Of a stretch of 20,546 nucleotides of DNA, positions 1-6,082 are shown piece by piece. The notes below the pieces were generated by a model, which made no database searches, was not told where the DNA came from, and worked only from the letters and a program-made list of their open reading frames with translations. This DNA is from JANMMJ01 sp964543235 (lineage in GTDB: Bacteria > Pseudomonadota > Alphaproteobacteria > Rhizobiales > Aestuariivirgaceae). The position numbers and the translations under genes are program-made. Location of the stretch: NCBI GenBank assembly GCA_964543235.1, contig CAZIXE010000070.1, positions 1 to 20,546 on the forward strand. Direction: 5' to 3'. The first letter of the stretch is position 1; each line of letters begins with the position of its first letter.

Positions 1-1544
1 TGGCTGTCGCCCTCGAAGGCGAGGATGTGGGTGGCGAGGCGGTCGAGGAACATGCGGTCGTGGCTGATGATGACGGCGCAGCCCGCGAAATCTTCGAGCG
101 CCTCTTCGAGCGCCGCCAGCGTCTCGGTGTCGAGATCGTTGGTGGGTTCGTCGAGGAGCAGCACATTGGCGCCCGATTTCAGCATCTTGGCGAGATGCAC
201 GCGGTTGCGCTGCCCGCCCGACAATGTGCCCACCTTCTGCTGCTGGTCGCCGCCCTTGAAATTGAAGGCCGACGTATAGGCGCGGCTGTTCACTTCCTTC
301 TTGCCGAGATAGAGCACATCGTCGCCGCCCGAGATCTCCTGCCACACCGTCTTGTCGGGATCGAGTGCATCGCGGCTCTGGTTGACATAGCCCAGCACCA
401 CACTCTCGCCGATCTCGATCCGGCCACTGTCGGGTTTCTCCTCGCCCGTCAGCATACGGAACAATGTGGTCTTGCCCGCGCCATTGGGCCCGATGATCCC
501 GACGATGCCGCCGGGCGGCAGCTTGAAGGAGAGATCGTCGATCAGGAGCCTGTCGCCATAGCCCTTGCTGAGGCCCTCGACCGTAATGACATTCTGGCCA
601 AGCCGCGGCCCCGGCGGGATGACGATCTGCGCGGTCGTCGACTTGAGCCGCTCCTCATTGACCCTGAGCAACTCGTCATAGGCCTTGATACGCGCCTTGG
701 ACTTGGCCTGCCGCGCCTTGGGTGAAGCGGCGATCCATTCGCGCTCGCGATCCAGGACCTTCTGCCGTGCCTGATCCTCGCGCGCCTCCTGCGCGTAGCG
801 TTTCGCCTTCTGGGCGAGATAGGCGGAATAGTTGCCCTCGTAGGGAATGCCGCGGCCGCGGTCGAGCTCGAGGATCCAGCCCGTCACATTGTCGAGAAAG
901 TAGCGGTCATGGGTGACGATCAGGATGGCGCCCGGATACTCGCGCAAGTGATGCTCGAGCCAGTTGACGCTCTCGGCATCGAGATGGTTGGTCGGCTCGT
1001 CGAGGAGAAGCAGGTCGGGCTTGCGCAGCAGAAGCTGGGTCAGCGCCACCCGGCGCCGCTCGCCGCCCGACAGATTGTCGATCGTGGCCTCGCCCGGCGG
1101 GCAGCGCAGCGCGTCCATCGCCTGTTCGACCTGGGATTCCAGATCCCACAGGTTCTGCGCGTCAATGACGTCCTGGAGCTTCGCCGCCTTCTCGGCATTC
1201 TCGTCGCTGTAGTCCATCATCAGCGCATTGTATTCGTCGAGGATCGCCTTCTTGGCCGCCACCCCCTCCATGACATTGCCCATGACATTGAGCGCCGGAT
1301 CGAGCTCGGGTTCCTGCGGGAGATAGCCGCAGGTTGCGCCTTCCGCGAGCCAGGCCTCGCCCGAAAACTCCTTGTCGATGCCGGCCATGATCCGCATCAG
1401 CGTCGACTTGCCCGAGCCGTTGGGGCCGAGCACGCCGATCTTGGCATCCGGGTAGAAGGACAGGTTGATGCCGTCGAGCACCTTCTTGCCGCCGGCATAG
1501 GCCTTGGACAGGCCATGCATGTGATAGATGAACTGACGCGCCAT
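1..1544 (-). CDS. ettA: Energy-dependent translational throttle protein EttA (ABC-F ATPase), 3' end cut off by window edge
   Basis: EttA is a cytosolic ABC-F ATPase that binds the ribosomal E site and couples translation to the ATP/ADP ratio. The reading frame shows two ABC domains in tandem with no membrane segment. The first has Walker A GPNGSGKST (residues 40-48), signature LSGGERRRV (158-166) and Walker B LLLLDEP (178-184). A charged linker at about 240-300 fits the tRNA-interaction motif. The second has Walker A GPNGAGKTT (352-360), signature LSGGQRNRV (441-449) and Walker B LLLDEP (462-467). The opening MARQFIYHMHGLSKAY is typical of EttA rather than Uup or YheS. The window holds 514 codons; EttA is about 555 residues, so roughly 40 C-terminal residues lie outside. 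The ATG at 1544 has only a weak Shine-Dalgarno sequence (AGAG directly upstream). It lies 66 bp downstream of the RNase T2 gene. Confidence 0.96.
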   Translation of the reverse strand, partial: MARQFIYHMHGLSKAYAGGKKVLDGINLSFYPDAKIGVLGPNGSGKSTLMRIMAGIDKEFSGEAWLAEGATCGYLPQEPELDPALNVMGNVMEGVAAKKAILDEYNALMMDYSDENAEKAAKLQDVIDAQNLWDLESQVEQAMDALRCPPGEATIDNLSGGERRRVALTQLLLRKPDLLLLDEPTNHLDAESVNWLEHHLREYPGAILIVTHDRYFLDNVTGWILELDRGRGIPYEGNYSAYLAQKAKRYAQEAREDQARQKVLDREREWIAASPKARQAKSKARIKAYDELLRVNEERLKSTTAQIVIPPGPRLGQNVITVEGLSKGYGDRLLIDDLSFKLPPGGIVGIIGPNGAGKTTLFRMLTGEEKPDSGRIEIGESVVLGYVNQSRDALDPDKTVWQEISGGDDVLYLGKKEVNSRAYTSAFNFKGGDQQQKVGTLSGGQRNRVHLAKMLKSGANVLLLDEPTNDLDTETLAALEEALEDFAGCAVIISHDRMFLDRLATHILAFEGDS

Positions 1545-1610
1545 CTCTGTGGAAATCCGCTTGTTGGGAAGTGTGGCGGGCTTCTAGCGGATCGGAAGCC
1601 TGCCTGCAAT

Positions 1611-2360
1611 CTATTGCAGCCCGGCCGAATCGATTTCGCCGCGGGGGCAGCCGCCATCGCTGGGCCGCGCCGCCAGCATGAGCTTTGAGAGGCTGTCACG
1701 GGAAGGATCGCCGCGAAGTCCGATGGTGATCGCGACGATGAGGCGGCGCCTGCCATCGTCCTCGCAGGCGATCCGGATCCGCTGCCCCGCGCCGGCGCCG
1801 AAGGCCGCGTCGAAGCGCGCCCGCACATCGGCCAGCCGCACGGTCTTTCCCGTCATCCGGGCAAAATACGCCCGCACCGCCGAACCGTTGATCTCGGCCA
1901 GGAGCCTGAGCGAGTCGCGGAAATAGGATTCGGCCTTGCCGTCCCCGTAGCACGTGCCGTGCTTGGTCCACTCATGCCGGTCGAGCAGCGATAGCGTCCC
2001 CGGCATCACCTGTTCCAACTCGCTGCGCGTCTGTCCGGTGAGCCGGGTTTCGGGCAGCAGGTCCCAGCGCCCGTTTTCCGATGCCGAACGATGGGCCGGA
2101 TCGACATGGCAGTAGACGCGGCTGCGCGGCTGCGGCCACAGCCCGTGCAGCGCGAAATGCGAGGCGTCGAATCGCGCCGCCGTCTGCGTGCGGCATTCCG
2201 GCTTGTGCGGCAGCCGCTCGCAGAAGGCCGGCTGCCAGCTGATCGCCAGGATGTGGACGTCCTGCGCCGCACCCCCGGCGGCCCCCAAGGCCAGTGCCAG
2301 CAACGCGCCGGCTGCACGCCAGCGCAGTCGGCCGAACCCCCGCCGGCATCGGGACCTCAC
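1611..2360 (-). CDS. Exported ribonuclease T2 family protein
   Basis: This is a predicted secreted endoribonuclease that cleaves single-stranded RNA through a 2',3'-cyclic phosphate, as in E. coli RNase I. The N-terminus is basic with a hydrophobic core at about 16-32 and likely cleavage after GGAAQ, so the enzyme should be periplasmic or extracellular. Both catalytic motifs are visible. CAS I is FALHGLWP (69-76, His72). CAS II is HEWTKHGTC (129-137, with His129, Glu130, Lys133 and His134). Several cysteines (47, 56, 84, 137) suit disulfides in the periplasm. The length of 249 residues is normal. The start is GTG; an in-frame stop seven codons upstream excludes any longer start. It begins 24 bp after the terC stop on the same strand, so the two are probably cotranscribed. 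The biological role is not evident: RNA scavenging or defence are both possible. Confidence 0.92.
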   Translation of the reverse strand: MRSRCRRGFGRLRWRAAGALLALALGAAGGAAQDVHILAISWQPAFCERLPHKPECRTQTAARFDASHFALHGLWPQPRSRVYCHVDPAHRSASENGRWDLLPETRLTGQTRSELEQVMPGTLSLLDRHEWTKHGTCYGDGKAESYFRDSLRLLAEINGSAVRAYFARMTGKTVRLADVRARFDAAFGAGAGQRIRIACEDDGRRRLIVAITIGLRGDPSRDSLSKLMLAARPSDGGCPRGEIDSAGLQ

Positions 2361-2384
2361 CGGCCGCGCCCCGGAATGCTCACG

Positions 2385-3143
2385 TCAGTGGACGGCCTCG
2401 CCCCGCTTCCGTCGCGCCCGCCTGGCAAGCATGTTGAGCGTCTCGACCAGCGCCGAGAACCCCATCGCCGCATAGACATATCCCCTGGGTACATGGAAGC
2501 CCATGCCATCGGCAATCAGCGTCATGCCGATCATCAGCAGGAAGCTCAGCGCCAGCATGACGATGCTTGGGTTGGCATGGATGAACCGCGCCAGCGGATC
2601 GGCCGCCAGCAGCATGGCTGCCACTGCCACGATCACGGCAATGTACATGATGGCGATTTCATTTGTCATGCCGACGGCCGTGATGATGGAGTCAATCGAG
2701 AACACGAGGTCAAGCAGCAGGATCTGGAAAATGGCGCCGCCCACCGTCAGCGTGGCCGCGCCCTCCAGCATGTGCTCCTTGCCGTCGGCCGGATCGACGC
2801 TGTGGTGGATTTCCTTGGTGGCCTTCCAGACGAGGAACAGCCCGCCGGCCATCAGGATGAGGTCGCGCCAGGAGAAGCCGTGGCCGAAGGCCGTGAACAG
2901 GGGCTGGGTGAGCTGGGTGATCCAGGCAATTGTGGCCAGCAGCAGCAGGCGCATGACGAGGGCTGCCGAAATGCCGATCCGGCGCGCCCGGCTGCGGTCC
3001 GCCTCCGGCAGCTTGTTGGACAGGATGGAGATGAAGATGAGATTGTCGATGCCGAGCACCACTTCCATCGCCACCAGGGTGATGAGGGCAATCCAGCCCT
3101 CCGGCGAAGACATGAACGCAAAATGTGTCTGCAGGAATTCCAT
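2385..3143 (-). CDS. TerC-family integral membrane protein (YgdQ/Alx/YkoY group)
   Basis: TerC-family proteins are inner-membrane proteins. Characterised members (E. coli Alx, B. subtilis YkoY/MeeY) export manganese or metallate exported enzymes. The 252-residue sequence has about seven hydrophobic helices and the two acidic intramembrane motifs of the family: LGIDNLIFI (30-38, Asp33 and Asn34) and LLDLVFSIDSI (143-153, Asp145 and Asp151). A short cytosolic loop with basic residues (about 49-56) and a C-terminal run of Arg/Lys residues fit a cytoplasmic C-terminus. The ATG at 3143 is preceded by a GGAGAGGGGA purine stretch about nine bases upstream. The upstream interval contains three inverted repeats (described separately), which is notable because many terC-family genes are controlled by Mn-sensing yybP-ykoY riboswitches. 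RNase T2 follows 24 bp later. Metal specificity cannot be read from the sequence. Confidence 0.92.
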   Translation of the reverse strand: MEFLQTHFAFMSSPEGWIALITLVAMEVVLGIDNLIFISILSNKLPEADRSRARRIGISAALVMRLLLLATIAWITQLTQPLFTAFGHGFSWRDLILMAGGLFLVWKATKEIHHSVDPADGKEHMLEGAATLTVGGAIFQILLLDLVFSIDSIITAVGMTNEIAIMYIAVIVAVAAMLLAADPLARFIHANPSIVMLALSFLLMIGMTLIADGMGFHVPRGYVYAAMGFSALVETLNMLARRARRKRGEAVH

Positions 3144-3289
3144 GGCCGCACGTCCCCTCTCCTTGCCCTGCTATGCCCGAGTGTTCGCCGGCGATCAACA
3201 CGCCGGAGACGGCAAGGGCGGTGGCATTGGCAGGCATCATCGAAGGGCGCCACCGCCCGCCCGGTGCCGGCCGGCACTGCTTGCGGCTC
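3144..3289 (-). other. Hairpin-rich intergenic region upstream of the terC-family gene
   Basis: This 146-bp interval lies between the stop of the small membrane protein gene and the terC-family start. It contains three perfect inverted repeats: a 14-bp palindrome at 3264-3277 (GTGCCGGCCGGCAC), a 10-bp stem with a 23-nt loop at 3216-3225/3249-3258, and a 6-bp stem with a 7-nt loop at 3188-3193/3201-3206. The palindrome begins close behind the upstream stop and could take part in termination, but no T-run follows it. The other two would be in the terC leader RNA. I looked for the GGGGAGUAG-type signature of the yybP-ykoY manganese riboswitch and did not see it. A weak TTGATC-N17-CATAGC promoter-like pair also falls inside. 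No open reading frame of note is seen here. Confidence 0.45.
3216..3258. repeat. Perfect 10-bp inverted repeat with 23-nt loop in terC leader
   Basis: The left arm GGGCGGTGGC (3216-3225) is the exact reverse complement of the right arm GCCACCGCCC (3249-3258). On the transcribed strand this would form a very stable stem about 73 nt upstream of the terC-family ATG. It could be an attenuator stem, part of a regulatory RNA, or chance in GC-rich DNA. No T-tract follows, so it is not a standard intrinsic terminator. Confidence 0.5.
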
Positions 3290-3607
3290 TCAGGAACCGT
3301 CCGCCCGGCCGCGCCGCAGGGCCAGCCACCAGATGAGGAGGCCCACCAGGAACGGAATGCCGCCGACAATGAGCACGACCCAGATGTCAAAATACTGCTG
3401 GCCCATGCCCTGGAAGAGTTCCGCCATGAAGATCAGGCTGCAGCCGCCGGAGAACAGCATGACGATGGCCGCCGCTGCCGCGATGACGAGCCGCCACCCC
3501 GCCAGGCGCGGAAGGTTGTTGTCCACCCGCGCCTTTTCGCGCCGTTCGAGCAGCACCCAGATCGACAGGCCGATCGCCCCGAGGATCAGGAGAAAGAGGC
3601 TGGGCAC
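3290..3607 (-). CDS. Small membrane protein with GGCSLI motif (unknown function), longer member of a tandem pair
   Basis: I do not recognise a named family. The 105-residue product has three hydrophobic segments: about 3-20, 41-61 and 74-97. A short charged loop (ERREKARVDN, 21-30) lies after the first. The second segment ends in FSGGCSLIF. A very similar FGGGCTLI block occurs at the same relative place in the neighbouring upstream protein, and the C-terminal helix with its Gly-Ile/Leu-Trp pattern also aligns, so the two appear to be diverged duplicates, this one with an extra N-terminal helix. The start is GTG. A good Shine-Dalgarno (GAAGGG) overlaps the stop codon of the preceding gene, which ends only 3 bp away, so translation is probably coupled. 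The conserved cysteine is not in a canonical lipobox. It stands at the downstream end of the radical SAM/Lgt-like cluster. Confidence 0.75.
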   Translation of the reverse strand: MPSLFLLILGAIGLSIWVLLERREKARVDNNLPRLAGWRLVIAAAAAIVMLFSGGCSLIFMAELFQGMGQQYFDIWVVLIVGGIPFLVGLLIWWLALRRGRADGS

Positions 3608-3610
3608 CGG

Positions 3611-3868
3611 TCACCCTTCGCCGCTTCCGGCCGGCGGCGGAATTCTCGCGGACTGCCGTTTCTCCCGGTCGATGCGCAGCCCCGCCCGGAACAGCCAGAT
3701 GCCGGCGGCGAGCGGCAAGAGCCCGAGGACCAGCCACAGCGGCAGGATCGTCGCGAGGTCGCTGGTGGCCGACGACGGATCGCTGATCGTCACGCCGCCG
3801 ACGATGAGCGTGCATCCCCCGCCGAACACGATCAGCAAGAGCCCGAAGATGATCAGCAGGACATGCAT
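3611..3868 (-). CDS. Small membrane protein with GGGCTLI motif (unknown function), shorter member of a tandem pair
   Basis: This 85-residue product has an N-terminal hydrophobic segment (about 3-25), a short polar loop (about 28-38, rich in Ser/Asp/Thr), a second helix (about 39-63) and a basic, Pro/Gly-rich tail. Cys19 sits in FGGGCTLI at the end of the first hydrophobic stretch. This resembles a lipoprotein signal, but the -3 position is Gly rather than Leu, so I do not call it a lipobox. The same motif recurs as FSGGCSLI in the next gene downstream, 3 bp away, which supports both ORFs being real and paralogous. The ATG at 3868 has a weak GGGGC upstream. It begins 61 bp after the radical SAM gene on the same strand, so it may share that transcript. 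Function is unknown. Confidence 0.72.
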   Translation of the reverse strand: MHVLLIIFGLLLIVFGGGCTLIVGGVTISDPSSATSDLATILPLWLVLGLLPLAAGIWLFRAGLRIDREKRQSARIPPPAGSGEG

Positions 3869-3929
3869 GGAGCCCCGGCGCCTTTCTGCGCCCCATCGGG
3901 CGGGCGCACCCTGCTCGCCGAATGCAGAT

Positions 3930-5342
3930 TCATGCGGTGCCTCTCAGGCGCGCCCTGATGCCGTCGATACGGCCATTGCGGTAGAAGAGATTGTAGGTGT
4001 CGAAGGGAATGATCTGGCCGCTTGGCGTCACGAAGTGGACGCAGCTGCGCTTGACCCGGCTCAGGCAGAAATTCCAGGCATCGAGGAACTCGACGATGGC
4101 AATGCGGAAGATGCTTTCATAGCCCATGCCCTCCGGCACCGGCACCTCCGGCAGGCAGCACAAGAGTGCGTTGAGTTTCTCCGGGTTGTTGCATTCCGCC
4201 GTCGACAGCGAGAAAAACTCGAGCACCTGCCGGTGCAGGTCCGGATACTTCTCGAAGGTGATGGCATTCGGCAGTGCCTCCACCAGCATGTCCTTCGGGA
4301 AGAAGGATGTTATGGGTGCGATCTGCTTTCCCTTGCGCAGCGCATAGCCGATGGCGATCGATTCCGGATTGCACGGCAGCGGAATGATGTCGCCGGGCCC
4401 GAAGGCGGTGCCCGCCTCGATGATGCGGCGGCGGATATCGGAAAGGACGATGCGGTCGCGCCGGGCGTCGAAGCCTTCATTGCGGCCGGCGTCCTGGATC
4501 GGCTGGAAGGTGATGCCGCGCACGCAGTTCCACTGCAGCGCATGCTCGATGATCGCGCCGATCTCGTCATCGTTGACGCCGCGCTTGAGCACGACCACGA
4601 GCGTCGTCGAAATCGATTCCTTTTCAAGTACTTCCAGCGCTTCTCTGCGAATCCGGGTGAGATCGGCCCCGCGCAACTCCCTCAGTGCCGCGGGCTTGAG
4701 CGAGTCGAACTGCAGATAGACTTCGAAGCCCGGTTTGAACTGTGCCAGCGCCGCGGCGAAGTCCGGCTCCTGCGCAATGCGGATGCCGTTGGTGTTGAGC
4801 ATGATGTGCCGGATCGGCCGCTGCTTTGCCGCCGCAATGATCTCCAGGATCTGCGGATGAATGGTCGGTTCTCCGCCCGAGAACTGCACGAGGTCCGGCT
4901 CGCCCTCGCTCGCCACCAGCGCATCAAGCATGCGCTCGATCTCCGGCAGCGGCCGGTGAAGGCTGTGCTTCGTCGAAGAATCGGCAAAGCACACCGGGCA
5001 TGTGAGGTTGCAGGCTTCGTTCACGTCGATCAGTGCCAGGCAGGAATGCTGTTCGTGATCGGGGCAGAGGCCGCAATCATACGGACACCCGAGCTCGGTC
5101 CGGCTCTGGAACTGCAGCGGCCGGTCGCCCGGTTTGATATAGTCCTGGCACAGTTTGTAATAGGCCGCATCGGTCGAGATCAGCGTCTTCATGACGCCAT
5201 GCGTGCGGCAGCGCTTGAGGTAGTAGACCGACCCGTCCTCGATGATGATCTTGGCCGGGACCAGGCCATGGCAGGTCTCGCAAAGTGAAGTCGTCTGGCC
5301 ATGGAAGATATACGGGCTGATCTTGCGCAGAGGAGCGTTCAT
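3930..5342 (-). CDS. Cysteine-rich radical SAM enzyme of the MJ0619/Tes-like ('class D') group
   Basis: Radical SAM enzymes cleave S-adenosylmethionine at a [4Fe-4S] cluster to start radical chemistry. The 470 residues show three metal-binding regions in order. First is an N-terminal rubredoxin- or zinc-ribbon-like unit, CETC (21-24) with CRTH (45-48). Second is an extra CPYDCGLC (86-93) with Cys101 nearby. Third is the canonical CNLTCPVC (111-118), followed by the SAM-contacting GGEP (156-159). More cysteines occur late (LPCNP, AECNNP, LLCC, SCVHF). This layout resembles archaeal MJ0619/Tes, which joins two lipid tails by C-C bonds in tetraether synthesis, and bacterial relatives proposed as membrane-spanning lipid synthases; the same family was earlier assigned as a class D methylase. 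The ATG at 5342 is 11 bp after the Lgt-like gene, with AGG just upstream. A lipid-like substrate is inferred from this neighbour; the actual reaction is not determined. Confidence 0.85.
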   Translation of the reverse strand: MNAPLRKISPYIFHGQTTSLCETCHGLVPAKIIIEDGSVYYLKRCRTHGVMKTLISTDAAYYKLCQDYIKPGDRPLQFQSRTELGCPYDCGLCPDHEQHSCLALIDVNEACNLTCPVCFADSSTKHSLHRPLPEIERMLDALVASEGEPDLVQFSGGEPTIHPQILEIIAAAKQRPIRHIMLNTNGIRIAQEPDFAAALAQFKPGFEVYLQFDSLKPAALRELRGADLTRIRREALEVLEKESISTTLVVVLKRGVNDDEIGAIIEHALQWNCVRGITFQPIQDAGRNEGFDARRDRIVLSDIRRRIIEAGTAFGPGDIIPLPCNPESIAIGYALRKGKQIAPITSFFPKDMLVEALPNAITFEKYPDLHRQVLEFFSLSTAECNNPEKLNALLCCLPEVPVPEGMGYESIFRIAIVEFLDAWNFCLSRVKRSCVHFVTPSGQIIPFDTYNLFYRNGRIDGIRARLRGTA

Positions 5343-5353
5343 GACCTATTCGC

Positions 5354-6064
5354 TCACGTCTGCCGTAACTTGGCAAGTCCCCGGCCGCCCCGAAGGATCA
5401 TGGCGAGCGCATAGGCCATGAGGCCGAGGGCGATGAGGTGAAACAGGTTCAGCGGCCCGAAGATTGCCGGATATGGCTTCAGGAATTCCCAGACGAAACG
5501 CTGCGCCGCATAGAACAGCACCAGATAGTAGAAGCCATTTCGCAGGAAGCCGGCGTTCCGCCGTCCCAGGCAGACCAGTGCCACCACCAGAAACAGCGCC
5601 ATGCTGGCCGACTCATAGAGCTGCACTGGATGGCGCGGGATGCCGTCGCCGAAATCATGGCCCCAGGGCAGTGACGTCGCAACGCCATGGGTGTGATCGT
5701 CGAGACCGGACAGGAAACAGCCGATGCGGCCGATGACCACACTGGTCACAAATGCCGGGACAAAGATGAGTCCGGTCGAGCCGGTAATGCCCCGCATCGC
5801 CTTGAACAGCTCGATACCAGCAATCGCCCCGGCCAGCGCGCCCAGAATGCTCCGCCCCATGCTGGCCTCGCCCATCAGCCACAGATTGAGGGACCCCGCC
5901 CCGTAGCCGCCGATTGCGGCGCCCGCCACCAGGGCCATGACGTAACCCACTCCGGCGCATTCGATGACGGCAAGCTGCTGCCTCAGGCGCCAGTGATAGA
6001 CGAGCAGCGTTGCAGCCATCGCGCCGGCCGCAGCCAGCAGGTCGAAGACAAGATGGATGTTCAC
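5354..6064 (-). CDS. Non-canonical Lgt-like (prolipoprotein diacylglyceryl transferase family) membrane protein
   Basis: Classical Lgt moves a diacylglyceryl group from phosphatidylglycerol onto the lipobox cysteine of prolipoproteins. This 236-residue polytopic protein carries the family core GRIGCFLSG (112-120), RHPVQLYE (144-151) and a late Y-x3-R (Tyr185, Arg189) followed by WEF. By my residue matching with E. coli Lgt, Arg143, Tyr235 and Arg239 are kept, but Asn146 is replaced by Cys116 and the HGGL histidine (His103) is absent (GRSILGAL at 70-77). It is also shorter than typical Lgt (about 270-290). It is therefore unlikely to be the housekeeping lgt. The start is GTG, with AGGCGG abutting it, 18 bp after the kinase stop; an in-frame TAG precludes an earlier start. 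It lies 11 bp before the radical SAM gene and is almost certainly cotranscribed with it. I infer that it handles diacylglycerol or a related lipid for that enzyme. Confidence 0.85.
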   Translation of the reverse strand: MNIHLVFDLLAAAGAMAATLLVYHWRLRQQLAVIECAGVGYVMALVAGAAIGGYGAGSLNLWLMGEASMGRSILGALAGAIAGIELFKAMRGITGSTGLIFVPAFVTSVVIGRIGCFLSGLDDHTHGVATSLPWGHDFGDGIPRHPVQLYESASMALFLVVALVCLGRRNAGFLRNGFYYLVLFYAAQRFVWEFLKPYPAIFGPLNLFHLIALGLMAYALAMILRGGRGLAKLRQT

Positions 6065-6082
6065 CCGCCTGGCGCTGTGGTG

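Noticed and set aside
3611..3868. Lipobox-like cysteine (FGGGC) suggesting a lipoprotein substrate for the nearby Lgt-like enzyme
   Set aside because: The -3 position is Gly instead of Leu, the paralog has its cysteine in a second, internal helix, and the protein has further membrane segments, so a lipoprotein is unlikely.
2091..5288. A 1065-codon open frame on the plus strand
   Set aside because: It lies antisense to RNase T2, TerC, two small membrane genes and the radical SAM gene, all with recognisable motifs or coupled starts. Its translation is rich in Arg, His, Asp and Gln with no domain; GC-rich coding DNA often leaves such frames open.
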